Shown: in pieces, positions 16,961 to 24,832 of the stretch
How positions within the stretch are numbered: position 1 is the stretch's first letter
Layout: each line of letters opens with the position of its first letter
Assembly (NCBI GenBank): GCA_958448555.1
Contig: CAUDEL010000007.1
Coordinates: forward strand, 1 to 64,000
Reading direction: 5' to 3'
Length of the DNA: 64,000 nt
Source: Limiplasma sp958448555
GTDB taxonomy: Bacteria; Bacillota; Clostridia; Christensenellales; Aristaeellaceae
Notes under the pieces: generated by a model
What the model was told of the DNA's origin: nothing
Database searches by the model: none
The model's input: the letters and a program-made list of their open reading frames with translations, nothing else
Position numbers and translations under genes: made by a program

Positions 16961-17200
16961 TCATTCCCTCCTTAATGTGGTGTCCGGGTCCTCCGGGACG
17001 GGGTCGTAGCCGCCCCTGCAAAACGGGTTGCAGCGCAAAAGCCGCTTCAGCGCCAGCCAGCCGCCCTTGAGCGCGCCGAAGCGTTCGATCGCCGTATAGG
17101 CGTACTGCGAGCACGTGGGCTGAAAGCGGCAGGCAGGGGGCGTATTGGGGCTGATGCGTTCCCGATAGAAGCGGATCAGCCCCAGAAGGACGCGCTTCAT
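16961..17200 (-). CDS. yidD: Membrane protein insertion efficiency factor YidD
   Basis: A 79-residue protein with the family core 'FYRERISPNTPPACRFQPTC' followed by 'SQYAYTAIERFG' and 'RCNPFCRGGYDPVP', including the three conserved cysteines. It is a small peripheral membrane protein that helps YidC/Sec insertion. The ATG at 17200 overlaps the rnpA stop by 4 nt, which fixes the start. Confidence 0.93.
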   Translation of the reverse strand: MKRVLLGLIRFYRERISPNTPPACRFQPTCSQYAYTAIERFGALKGGWLALKRLLRCNPFCRGGYDPVPEDPDTTLRRE

Positions 17201-17544
17201 GGCGCCTCCTGATCCGGCGGGGCGAGCGTTCCCGCCCGTGAGAGCAGTTGAAGCACCTGACGGCTGAGCTGAGCAAAGGACCGCTCCGCGGCAGACGGCC
17301 TGGCGACGAAAACATACAGCCCGCCGCTCATGCGGCACAGAAGCGGGCGCACGCACTCCCGCAGGCGGCGCTTGGTGCGGTTGCGCACCACAGCCACGCC
17401 CACCTTCTTGCTCACCGAAAAGCCGACGCGCTTTTGCCGGTTTTTCACGAACAGGAGCGTCAGGTCCTTTGTGGAGGCCCGCTTGCCCCGGCGGTAGACA
17501 TAGCTGAACTGCCGGTTGGGCCCCAGTCTGTTCTGCCTTTGCAC
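17197..17544 (-). CDS. rnpA: Ribonuclease P protein component
   Basis: Basic protein that binds the catalytic RNase P RNA and helps mature tRNA 5' ends. The family signature 'VGFSVSKKVGVAVVRNRTKRRLRE' is present in two contiguous stretches, preceded by 'NRQFSYVYRRGKR'. I chose the GTG at 17544 (115 residues, the usual length). An in-frame ATG at 17643 would add 33 residues that do not resemble the family; an AAAGGA site lies 13 nt before the GTG, which is long, so the start is not certain. Confidence 0.88.
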   Translation of the reverse strand: MQRQNRLGPNRQFSYVYRRGKRASTKDLTLLFVKNRQKRVGFSVSKKVGVAVVRNRTKRRLRECVRPLLCRMSGGLYVFVARPSAAERSFAQLSRQVLQLLSRAGTLAPPDQEAP

Positions 17545-17667
17545 GGCCGCGCCATCGTCCTTTCCGGGTTTGCGCTTTTGGGCGGTATCGGAAAAGCCCG
17601 TACCCACTTCACCCGATCTCAGAAATGGGGCGGGCTTTGCCATACCTTGCTTATGAAGCCGTCACGC

Positions 17668-17802
17668 TCAGGCGCTGAGCACCTTGCGGCCGCGGCGGCG
17701 GCGGGCGGCCAGCACCCGGCGGCCGTTCTTGGTGGACATACGGGCACGGAAGCCGTGCACCTTGCTGCGCTGGCGCTTTTTGGGCTGATAGGTACGGAAC
17801 AT
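17668..17802 (-). CDS. rpmH: Ribosomal protein bL34
   Basis: A 44-residue highly basic protein with the bL34 signature 'TYQPKKRQRSKVHGFRARM' and 'GRRVLAARRRRGRKVLSA'. It is a component of the 50S subunit. AAGGAG lies 8 nt before the ATG. It heads the rpmH-rnpA-yidD-yidC-jag operon. In most Bacillota dnaA and oriC lie upstream on the other strand; here the spoVA operon is there instead. Confidence 0.97.
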   Translation of the reverse strand: MFRTYQPKKRQRSKVHGFRARMSTKNGRRVLAARRRRGRKVLSA

Positions 17803-17883
17803 CAATAACACTCCTTGCAGAATCAATGTATGGCGTCGCGCGTAGCCTTCGCAACACGCAGGATACCACAAAACAACTATTCT

Positions 17884-17912
17884 AGTATAGCCGACGGGCC
17901 GTCCCATGTCAA
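17884..17912 (-). promoter_or_regulatory. Strong sigma-A promoter of rpmH operon
   Basis: On the minus strand a perfect TTGACA (17907-17912) and TATACT (17884-17889) are separated by 17 nt, 82 nt upstream of rpmH. Confidence 0.85.
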
Positions 17913-17948
17913 GAACAATCGCGTGTTTTCCGCTGAAAAATGCGGCAT

Positions 17949-17978
17949 GCATGCTTTTGAATCCCGCGCGGCATACTG
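17949..17978 (+). promoter_or_regulatory. Forespore (sigma-G/F-type) promoter of spoVA
   Basis: GCATG (17949-17953), 18 nt, then CATACTG (17972-17978) fits the Bacillus sigma-G consensus (gHATR, 18, CATnnTA) except at the last base. spoVA operons are sigma-G-dependent in Bacillus. The site lies 32 nt upstream of the first ORF of the operon. Confidence 0.6.
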
Positions 17979-18009
17979 GTGATGAAACCCAACGACAGGA
18001 GGAAGCCGC

Positions 18010-18156
18010 ATGAGCGCCGAGCGCGTCACCTTCGTTCCCTCCGCGCTGCTTGAGGGACCGCGTCCCGCGGAGCGCGAGATCTACCGAAAGGCCCCGCCCG
18101 CCGTCGGCGACGGACGGCCCGCCGCGCCCGCGCAGGGAGGTCCGCAGCATGGATAA
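18010..18156 (+). CDS. 48-residue ORF at head of spoVA operon
   Basis: ATG at 18010 with a strong AGGAGG about 7 nt upstream; it reads 48 codons to a TAA at 18156 and overlaps the spoVAC start by 8 nt. The product begins MSAERVTFVPSALLEG and is rich in Pro, Ala and Arg, with no membrane segment. It lies between a forespore-type promoter and spoVAC, so it would be made in the forespore. I recognise no family. It could be a true small spore protein or a translational leader that couples ribosomes to spoVAC. Confidence 0.55.
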   Translation: MSAERVTFVPSALLEGPRPAEREIYRKAPPAVGDGRPAAPAQGGPQHG

Positions 18157-18607
18157 GCAGCGCGTTCATACCGATCCAAAGCACTATTCCTGGCTCACCG
18201 AGCAGCTATCGCCGCCCTCGAAGCTGGGGGCCGGCCTGGGCAACGCCTTCTGGGTCGGCGGGCTCATCTGCGTGCTGGGGCAGGCCATCGCGGATGCGGG
18301 CGTCCATTTTCTCAGCATGAACGCCCGCACCGCCTCCAGCCTGACCAGCATCACGCTGGTCTTCCTGACCGCCCTGCTGACCGGCCTGGGCGTATTTGAC
18401 AAGCTGGGCAAGTACGCCGGCGCAGGCACCTTCGTGCCCATCACGGGCTTTGCCAACGCCATGGTGTCGCCGGCGCTGGAGTTTCGGCGCGAGGGCCTGG
18501 TGCTGGGACTCGGCGCAAAGCTGTTTTCCATCGCGGGTCCGGTGCTGGTCTACGGCATCGGCGCCTCGGTGCTCACCGGCGTGATCTACGCGCTGTTTTT
18601 CCATTGA
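18149..18607 (+). CDS. spoVAC: Stage V sporulation protein AC
   Basis: A 152-residue integral membrane protein with four hydrophobic segments and the conserved 'FVPITGFANAMVSPALEFR' stretch near residue 95. SpoVAC is part of the spore inner-membrane channel that moves Ca-dipicolinate in during sporulation and out during germination. GGGAGG lies before the ATG at 18149. spoVAD follows after 18 nt. Confidence 0.95.
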   Translation: MDKQRVHTDPKHYSWLTEQLSPPSKLGAGLGNAFWVGGLICVLGQAIADAGVHFLSMNARTASSLTSITLVFLTALLTGLGVFDKLGKYAGAGTFVPITGFANAMVSPALEFRREGLVLGLGAKLFSIAGPVLVYGIGASVLTGVIYALFFH

Positions 18608-18625
18608 TCGCAGGGAGGGAACGCC

Positions 18626-19657
18626 ATGGCGCTCAAGCGCATCGGACTGCAAACCGTGGAGCTGCCGCTTCGCCCGGCCATCTCAGCGTCGGCGGCGTAT
18701 GTGGGCAGGAAAGAGGGCGAAGGGCCGCTGGGCGCGCTGTTCGACCACGTGGCCCAGGATGAGCTCTACGGCCAGGAAACCTTTGAGCTGGCCGAAAAGC
18801 GCCTCTACCTGGACGCCATCCGAAAGGCCATCCAAAAGGGCGGCCTGCAGCCCGAAAACGTGCAGTTCCTTTTGGGTGGCGACCTGCTCAACCAGATCAT
18901 CACGGCCTCCTTCTCCGCCCGGGAATTGGGCATCCCTTTCATCGGCCTCTACGGAGCCTGCTCCACCATGGCCGAAAGCCTGTGCCTGGGCGGGATGCTG
19001 CTGGACGGCGAGCACGCCTCCACCGCGGTCTGCGCGGCCAGCAGCCATTTCTGTACCGCCGAGCGCCAGTACCGCTATCCTCTGGAGTTCGGCTCCCAAC
19101 GCCCGCCGACGGCGCAGTGGACCGTGACCGGCGCGGGCGCGGCGCTGCTGTGCCTCGAGCCGTCCGTCCCGCCGCTGGCTCATATCGCGCGCATCTGCAT
19201 GGGCCGCGTGGTGGACCTGGGCGTCAGCGACGCCAACAACATGGGCGCAGCCATGGCGCCAGCGGCGGCGGATACATTGCTGGCGCTCCTGTCGGACACG
19301 GGCACCACGCCCTCGGATTACGACCTCATCACAACGGGCGACCTGGGGCAGGTGGGCCATGATCTGCTGCTCCAGCTCATGCGCGAGCAGCGCATGCCGC
19401 TGGACGAGCGCCTCTATCGGGACTGCGGGCTGATGATTTTTGACCGCGAAAGCCAGGACGTGCACGCGGGAGGCAGCGGCTGCGGCTGCAGCGCCTCGGT
19501 GCTGTGCGCTTCGCTTCTGCCCGCCCTGCAGCGGGGCGAGCTCAGGCGCATCATCTTTATGGCCACGGGCGCGCTGATGAGCGTCACCAGCAGCCAGCAG
19601 GGCGAGAGCATCCCCGGCATCGCGCATGCGGTGGTGCTGGAATCGCCGCGGCGCTAA
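18626..19657 (+). CDS. spoVAD: Stage V sporulation protein AD
   Basis: A 343-residue soluble protein of the SpoVAD family, which has a thiolase/ketosynthase-like fold and binds dipicolinic acid. Signature segments include 'FLLGGDLLNQIITASFSARE', 'GLYGACSTMAESL' and 'GGSGCGCSASVL'. It sits on the spore inner membrane with SpoVAC and SpoVAE. GGGAGG precedes the ATG. Confidence 0.96.
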   Translation: MALKRIGLQTVELPLRPAISASAAYVGRKEGEGPLGALFDHVAQDELYGQETFELAEKRLYLDAIRKAIQKGGLQPENVQFLLGGDLLNQIITASFSARELGIPFIGLYGACSTMAESLCLGGMLLDGEHASTAVCAASSHFCTAERQYRYPLEFGSQRPPTAQWTVTGAGAALLCLEPSVPPLAHIARICMGRVVDLGVSDANNMGAAMAPAAADTLLALLSDTGTTPSDYDLITTGDLGQVGHDLLLQLMREQRMPLDERLYRDCGLMIFDRESQDVHAGGSGCGCSASVLCASLLPALQRGELRRIIFMATGALMSVTSSQQGESIPGIAHAVVLESPRR

Positions 19658-19676
19658 GAGAGGGGGCGGCTTGAGG

Positions 19677-20036
19677 ATGCTTTGGATGTATGTGAAGGTT
19701 TTTCTCGTCGGCGGCGCGCTGTGCGCCATCGGGGAGCTGCTGGTGCTGCGCACCCGCCTGACCCCGGCGCGCATCCTGGTGTGCTACATCCTCGCCGGGG
19801 TGCTGCTCAGCGCCCTGGGGCTCTACGGCCCGCTGGCCGATTTCGCCGGCGCGGGCGCGACCGTTCCGCTGACGGGCTTTGGCCACGCGCTGTGTCAGGG
19901 GGTCATGAACGCGGTGGATGAGGTCGGCCTCATCGGCGCCTTCACCGGCGGCCTGTCCGCCACGGCGGGCGGCATCGCCGCCGCCGTGTTTTTCGGCACG
20001 CTCGTCGCCCTCGCCTTCAAGCCCCGCGCCAAATAA
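19677..20036 (+). CDS. spoVAE: Stage V sporulation protein AE
   Basis: A 119-residue membrane protein (SpoVAEb type) with 'FLVGGALCAIGELL', 'LTPARILVCYILAGVLLSA' and 'GAGATVPLTGFG', related to SpoVAC in fold. It completes the minimal clostridial spoVAC-AD-AE set; no AA, AB or AF is present. I prefer the ATG at 19677; an in-frame TTG 6 nt earlier is possible. Confidence 0.93.
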   Translation: MLWMYVKVFLVGGALCAIGELLVLRTRLTPARILVCYILAGVLLSALGLYGPLADFAGAGATVPLTGFGHALCQGVMNAVDEVGLIGAFTGGLSATAGGIAAAVFFGTLVALAFKPRAK

Positions 20037-20055
20037 GCGCCGCGGGCGCTTTTTT
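20036..20055 (+). terminator. Terminator of spoVA operon
   Basis: A 6-bp stem AGCGCC / GGCGCT with a 3-nt loop, starting in the spoVAE stop codon and followed by six T. Confidence 0.8.
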
Positions 20056-20070
20056 GTTACAAGTCAAATC

Positions 20071-20099
20071 TTGACACCACGGGTAGACAAGCGTATCCT
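20071..20099 (+). promoter_or_regulatory. Sigma-A promoter of the BlaR1-like operon
   Basis: TTGACA (20071-20076), 17 nt, TATCCT (20094-20099). Just downstream, TAGACAGTTGTA (20104-20115) resembles the BlaI/MecI operator TACAnnTGTA with one mismatch, but no BlaI-type repressor is in the window. Confidence 0.65.
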
Positions 20100-20142
20100 G
20101 TTGGTAGACAGTTGTAAATTCCACCAAAGAGGGGGGCTTTCG

Positions 20143-21726
20143 ATGAGAAGCGCAACCGTCTACAACTTTCTTCTGGAAGCCAACATCATGGCCGGCATCG
20201 CCATCTTGCTCATGCTGCCCATCCGCCGCTTCCTGCGCCCGCAGCTTGGCAGCCGCGTCATCTGTGTGCTGTGGCTGCTGGTGGCCGCACGGCTTCTCTG
20301 CCCGCTGGCGCTTCCCAACCCTGCCATCAATGAAATCCGCTCTCCCTTTGCCCTGGATGAGGCTCTTCGCCCCATCGCCGGGCAGATCAAGGTGCGGCTG
20401 ACGGATGCGGCGGAGGCGCTTCACCAGGCCGCCGCAAACGGTACCGTGCAGGCGCAGGTGTTTGGCGATCTTGTGGAGGCTTCCTATAGCGGCATGCTGG
20501 CGCTGAGCGCCATGCGGATATATGCCGCCGGGGCGGTGCTGGTCGCGGGCTGGTTTATCGTCTCCAACGTGCGCTTTCGGCGCAGGCTCCGCGCCGGGCG
20601 CGTCGGGCCGGTCACCGGGCAGCTCAGGGAGCAATACGACGCGCTCTGCCGCGATCTGAGGCTCAGACCGGTGCCCGTCTACTTCACCGATCCATTGCCC
20701 TCCGCCTGTCTGGTGGGCGTGCTCAGGCCCCATATCGTCCTGCCGCTCACCATCCCGCCCGCCGAGGCCGTCGGGGTGCTCCGGCATGAGCTGTGCCATC
20801 TGCGCAGGCATGACCACTGGTGGGCGCTGGTGCGGCTGGTCTGCTGCGCCGTGCACTGGTTCAATCCGCTGGTATGGCTGGCTGCCTCCCTCAGCCGCAC
20901 CGACGGCGAGCTCGCCTGCGACGAGGGCGTCACCTCCGGCATGTCGCCCCAGGAGCGCAAAGCCTATGCCTCGTTGCTGGTGCTGGCCGCCTCCCGGCGC
21001 GATACGCCCGGCACGGGCGTGTTGGCCACGGGCATGACCATGGCCGGTTCCCGGCTCAAGATGCGCGTCGCCTCCATTGTCGGGGGCGCGCATGCGCGGC
21101 GCGGGCTGGCGGCGGGCGTCGTGCTGCTGGCCTCCATGGCGCTGGTGGGGGCATTTGCCACGGGCGAATACCTGCCGGTACCCGCCATTCCTGCCGCGTC
21201 GCAGGCGCCGCCGCCGCGGGCGCTTGAGGACGCAGATGCCGCCGTGGCCTATGCCAGTGCCCTGTGGCAAAGCGACGATCTCGGTCAGGACACCGGGGGC
21301 TTTGCCTTCACCGCCGCCCGCACGGAGGAAGGCGGCTGGCTGGTCAGCGGCAGCGACGGCGAAGCGGAGCTCGTCCTGTCCGTGGATGAGGCAGGGCATG
21401 TGATTTCCCTGCGCAACGGCGCCGTCATGCGCGGCTACGACCTGGCCATCGCCTGCGGCCTGCCCGACCGCCACGACCAGAGCTGGTATGCCCGCCTGTC
21501 GGCCTATCTGATGGACTTTGCCACACGGGTGGAGCCTGATGCAGCCCGGCGGATGGAGGACATGCGGTATCTGGGCGAAGGGATGAATCCGGATGGCCGG
21601 CGTTATGTAACCGCCTGCGGGACGGACCATGCGGGCCGGAGCGTGCGCATGTTCCAGGTGCAGGTAGAACCCGTGTTTCGCCTTGCCGGATATACCCCGG
21701 TTGACCATGAAAGGAGCGAGCGATGA
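20143..21726 (+). CDS. BlaR1/M56-family sensor metalloprotease
   Basis: A 527-residue M56 peptidase. Several membrane segments flank a cytoplasmic zinc protease domain with HELCH near residue 217 and a downstream 'ELACDE' glutamate. The last transmembrane segment is near residue 330, followed by an outer region of about 180 residues that is not a penicillin-binding domain. BlaR1-type proteins sense a signal outside and cleave a repressor inside. No BlaI-type repressor is adjacent, so the target is unknown. ATG at 20143 follows AAAGAGGGGGG. The end overlaps the next gene by 4 nt. Confidence 0.85.
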   Translation: MRSATVYNFLLEANIMAGIAILLMLPIRRFLRPQLGSRVICVLWLLVAARLLCPLALPNPAINEIRSPFALDEALRPIAGQIKVRLTDAAEALHQAAANGTVQAQVFGDLVEASYSGMLALSAMRIYAAGAVLVAGWFIVSNVRFRRRLRAGRVGPVTGQLREQYDALCRDLRLRPVPVYFTDPLPSACLVGVLRPHIVLPLTIPPAEAVGVLRHELCHLRRHDHWWALVRLVCCAVHWFNPLVWLAASLSRTDGELACDEGVTSGMSPQERKAYASLLVLAASRRDTPGTGVLATGMTMAGSRLKMRVASIVGGAHARRGLAAGVVLLASMALVGAFATGEYLPVPAIPAASQAPPPRALEDADAAVAYASALWQSDDLGQDTGGFAFTAARTEEGGWLVSGSDGEAELVLSVDEAGHVISLRNGAVMRGYDLAIACGLPDRHDQSWYARLSAYLMDFATRVEPDAARRMEDMRYLGEGMNPDGRRYVTACGTDHAGRSVRMFQVQVEPVFRLAGYTPVDHERSER

Positions 21727-23459
21727 TGAAACGCACCTTTGGAATCATACTGACGGCCCTGCTGCTGATTCCCTGCGTCGCGCTGGGCACTTCTTTGCGG
21801 GACGATGCGCTCCGTTACGCCAAAAGCTGCCTCACCGAGGTGTACGGCTACACGGCCGAGGACGCGGACGCCTTCACCTTTGAAGTTCAGGAATCCGATG
21901 ATGGCGTGACCGTGACCTATTTCAACCATCCGGGATGGGAGTATCGCGTCACCCGGAGCGCGGACGGGAACCTGTCCGCCTCCACCCCCTTCGTCACCGT
22001 TCCCCTCTATGACGCCTATCCCGGTGAAAGCAGCGTGCGCCAGGGCCTCTACGCCGCCCGTGAAAACGGCTGGTTCACCCGCTGGGACGACGAATCCGTC
22101 CGCAGCGGGATGGCCGCGTGGCTGAAGCAATGGGGCATCACCCCGACCCCGGCGCTCGCCGACGGCATGGCCAACGGAAGCCTCACGGCCGCCCAGGCGC
22201 TGAGCGAATACTTTCTCTCCTGCTACGGCCCCGAAAGCGACTGGCCCGCGGCGCTGAGCGAATGGTACCAACAGGAGCTGGACAGCTATGATTTTTCGCC
22301 CGAGCCGGTGTCCGAGGCCTTCTCCGGCGTGCGCACCTATGCCATAGGCGATACGCAGGTGACGGAGTTCTCCGGCGAGACGCCCCAGGAGCTATCCGCC
22401 TCCCTCGCCCATCCCCGCCTCAGCGGCTGGACGCTCCAAAGCGGCGCCTGCATAAAGCAGAAAAGCGGCGCGGCCTCGGGGCTGGCCATCTTCGGGCGCG
22501 GGGAGGAGCGGATGCTCTGCTCCCTGTGGCTGGAGGCCGGGGCGGAGAGCTGGACCGTCCTGCCCGTGGGCGAAGGCGCGCTGCTTTCGGGCCGCGAGGT
22601 AACTGTGCGCTATGGCGGGTCCCATGCGTTTGAGCTGTGCTATCCGATCTCGGAGAAGGAAAGCGAGCGCTTCTCCGTCACGCCCGAGCTTCTTTATGCC
22701 AGCGGCGACATCGCCCTGCGCTATTGCCGCCTCAACAGCTATGTCTACGAAAACGACGCGACCGGCGCGTTTATGCAAATCGACGCCGAAACCGAAAGCG
22801 GCAGCTCCCTTTACCAGTGGTTCCGCATGAACAGCCGCGCCTATGAAGGCGGGAGCTACACCATGACAAGAACCCCGGTCCTTCTGCCCCTGTATCTGGA
22901 CTTCTGGGACATCGATGCCTTTCCCCGCACCGAGGCCGCCTTCCATGAGGCGCAGGGCGACGCGCTGCCCGAGGGGTACGGCGTGATCGCCGGCGTGCGC
23001 CTGCGCCGGGAGACCTCCACCCACTCGGAGATACTGGGCGACTACTTCAGCGGCGTGCCCGTCAGGGTTCTTGAGGAGCTGCCCGGCGATCCCGATCCGT
23101 GGTACCGCGTCCGCATCGGAAGCGTCGAGGGCTACATGAGCAGCCGCTACGTGGATTTCCCCGGCTCCCCCTGCACGATGTACCCCCTGCAAAGCAACGT
23201 CACCCTGCCTCCCGTGGCTGCCTGCGCGCAGGATACGGCGCTGAAGGCGGGCACGGGCTGGTTTGACCGCACCGTGCAGGAGCTTCCCTCCGGGACCCGC
23301 CTGCGCGTGCTGGCTGAGCAGGGCGACTGGCTGCACGTCGCCGTCGCCGACGGACCCATGGGCTGGCTCGCCCTCACCGACGGCCTTGCGGACGGCTATG
23401 TCAGGGCCGCCGATGTGCTCATCGCCGCCACGGAGGCACAGCTCGACTGGCTGGAATAA
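21723..23459 (+). CDS. Secreted SH3-domain protein
   Basis: A 578-residue exported protein with a signal peptide (residues 1-22, MMKRTFGIILTALLLIPC then VALG). The body has no recognised domain. The C-terminal ~170 residues contain two bacterial SH3-like modules: 'GVRLRRETSTHSEILGDYFSG' plus 'WYRVRIGSVEGYMSSRYV', and 'ALKAGTGWFD' plus 'GDWLHVAVADGPMGWLAL'. Bacterial SH3 domains often bind cell-wall peptides. It is translationally coupled to the BlaR1-like protease, which suggests an outside partner or ligand presenter for that sensor. Confidence 0.7.
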   Translation: MMKRTFGIILTALLLIPCVALGTSLRDDALRYAKSCLTEVYGYTAEDADAFTFEVQESDDGVTVTYFNHPGWEYRVTRSADGNLSASTPFVTVPLYDAYPGESSVRQGLYAARENGWFTRWDDESVRSGMAAWLKQWGITPTPALADGMANGSLTAAQALSEYFLSCYGPESDWPAALSEWYQQELDSYDFSPEPVSEAFSGVRTYAIGDTQVTEFSGETPQELSASLAHPRLSGWTLQSGACIKQKSGAASGLAIFGRGEERMLCSLWLEAGAESWTVLPVGEGALLSGREVTVRYGGSHAFELCYPISEKESERFSVTPELLYASGDIALRYCRLNSYVYENDATGAFMQIDAETESGSSLYQWFRMNSRAYEGGSYTMTRTPVLLPLYLDFWDIDAFPRTEAAFHEAQGDALPEGYGVIAGVRLRRETSTHSEILGDYFSGVPVRVLEELPGDPDPWYRVRIGSVEGYMSSRYVDFPGSPCTMYPLQSNVTLPPVAACAQDTALKAGTGWFDRTVQELPSGTRLRVLAEQGDWLHVAVADGPMGWLALTDGLADGYVRAADVLIAATEAQLDWLE

Positions 23460-23486
23460 GCCCGTAGGAGCCTGCTGGAAATGCCG

Positions 23487-23522
23487 CGCCGGACCCGGAA
23501 AACCGGGTCCGGCGTTTTTTTC
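23487..23522 (+). terminator. Strong terminator
   Basis: A perfect 12-bp stem CGCCGGACCCGG / CCGGGTCCGGCG with an AAAA loop, followed by eight T. It ends the BlaR1-SH3 unit. Confidence 0.95.
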
Positions 23523-23529
23523 CGTTTTT

Positions 23530-23557
23530 GCAAACATTTTGGCCGCCCGCGCGTCTA
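23530..23557 (+). promoter_or_regulatory. ECF-type promoter, sigma operon 1
   Basis: GCAAAC (23530-23535), 16 nt, CGTCTA (23552-23557). The layout resembles Bacillus sigma-M/V promoters (TGcAAC, 16, CGTC). The same CGTCTA with 16-nt spacing occurs upstream of the second ECF gene at 26239. Confidence 0.55.
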
Positions 23558-23597
23558 TCAGGTGAAGGTCTTCAAAACACGGACAGGGGGATGGAGG

Positions 23598-24068
23598 ATG
23601 GACAGAAGCGGCTTCGAGGCGCGGGTACGGGCGCTGTGGCCGGGCATGGTGCGCCTCGCGCGCTGCGTGGTGTCGGACCAGGCCGACGCCGAGGACGCCG
23701 CCGCGCAGGCGGTGCTCAACTGCTACCGCCGCCTTTCGTCGCTTCGGCGCGAGGAGGCGTTTGACGCCTGGCTCATGCGGGCCTGCGTCAACGAGGCGCG
23801 CAGCATCCTGCGCCGCCGCGCCCGCGTGGAGCTGCGCGGCGACTGGCCCGACCAGCCCGCCGGGGAGCGGGAGGGGCCGGAGCTTACGCCTTTTCTGATG
23901 CGCCTGCCCCCAAAGGAGCGGCTGGCGCTGGAACTGATGTACTTTGAAAACTATCCGCTGGAGCAGATCGCCGCCGTGCTGGGCGTCCCGCGCGGAACCG
24001 CCGCCTCGCGCCTGAGCCGCGGACGGCGCAGGCTCAGGGCGATCATTGAAAAGGAAGGGCTGTTATGA
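23598..24068 (+). CDS. ECF sigma factor (operon 1)
   Basis: A 156-residue ECF sigma factor. Region 2 spans about residues 10-75 ('DAEDAAAQAVLNCYRRL'), a short linker follows, and region 4 spans about 95-150 ('LPPKERLALELMYFENYPLEQIAAVLGVPRGTAASRLSRGR' in consecutive parts). It probably directs polymerase to its own operon (promoter at 23530-23557). ATG at 23598. It overlaps the downstream anti-sigma-like gene by 4 nt. Confidence 0.9.
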   Translation: MDRSGFEARVRALWPGMVRLARCVVSDQADAEDAAAQAVLNCYRRLSSLRREEAFDAWLMRACVNEARSILRRRARVELRGDWPDQPAGEREGPELTPFLMRLPPKERLALELMYFENYPLEQIAAVLGVPRGTAASRLSRGRRRLRAIIEKEGLL

Positions 24069-24832
24069 TGGACGACAGGACATTTGACCGGGCCATGCGC
24101 GAAATGGCCGCACGAGAGGCGCCGCCCGAGGCGGGCGGACGGCTTTCGCAGGTGCTTTCCTCGCTGCCGGATGCGCCCGCGCCGCGCCGCAGCATGGGCA
24201 GAAGGCTCATCCCCGCGCTGGCCGCGGCGCTGCTCGTCTGCGCTACGGCGGTAGCGGCGCAGATGGGGCTTTTCACCTTTTGGGACGTAAACCCCTATAC
24301 CCTGTTTCACAACCGCGAGCGCGTCGCGCCCGAGATCGACGCGCGGCCCCTGTGGCTGACGGACGCCTCGGGCCTTCGCCTCGTGGAGCTCTCCGCGCTG
24401 GACGCCGCATGGATCGAGGGGCGGCTGACGCTGACGGTACGCCTGAGGGCGCGAAACGGCCAGCCGCTGGCCGCCGGGCTTCTGGATGCGGACGGCCTGC
24501 GCATGGAGGCGGGCCGGGAAGGCGCGTCCGGGCCCGTGCTGCTCACGGACGGCTTCGCCTGCTACACCCATCCCGAAGGCATGGACGGCTGGCCGGACGG
24601 CGGCGCGCGCATCGCCTGCGAGCCGGACGGGGACGGGCTGCTTTTGCTGATGCAGCTTTCCCCGGACTTTATCACCCGCTCCGACCTGCCGGCGCTGACG
24701 GAGGAAGGGGCCATCGCGCTGCGGCTGGAGATGACGGTCTGGGATGCGACGCGAAAGAGCGCCGGTCTGGAAAGCGCGCTCCTGGCCGCGCCCGCCCCCA
24801 CGGATGACGAAAAGGAGGAGATGGACCCATGA
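24065..24832 (+). CDS. Anti-sigma-like single-pass membrane protein
   Basis: A 255-residue bitopic protein: cytoplasmic N-terminus (1-45), one transmembrane segment (about 46-66, 'LIPALAAALLVCATAVAAQ') and a beta-rich outer domain with no recognised family. Position directly after an ECF sigma gene, with 4-nt overlap, is the usual place for its membrane anti-sigma factor. No zinc-binding HxxxCxxC motif is present, so it is not a ZAS-type anti-sigma. Confidence 0.65.
   Translation: MMDDRTFDRAMREMAAREAPPEAGGRLSQVLSSLPDAPAPRRSMGRRLIPALAAALLVCATAVAAQMGLFTFWDVNPYTLFHNRERVAPEIDARPLWLTDASGLRLVELSALDAAWIEGRLTLTVRLRARNGQPLAAGLLDADGLRMEAGREGASGPVLLTDGFACYTHPEGMDGWPDGGARIACEPDGDGLLLLMQLSPDFITRSDLPALTEEGAIALRLEMTVWDATRKSAGLESALLAAPAPTDDEKEEMDP

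Noticed and set aside
17545..17643. Longer rnpA start (ATG at 17643)
   Set aside because: The extra 33 residues do not resemble the family and would make the protein unusually long; weak ribosome site only.
17803..18009. Replication origin next to rpmH
   Set aside because: No dnaA gene and no cluster of DnaA boxes (TTATCCACA type) is visible; the gap is explained by two divergent promoters.
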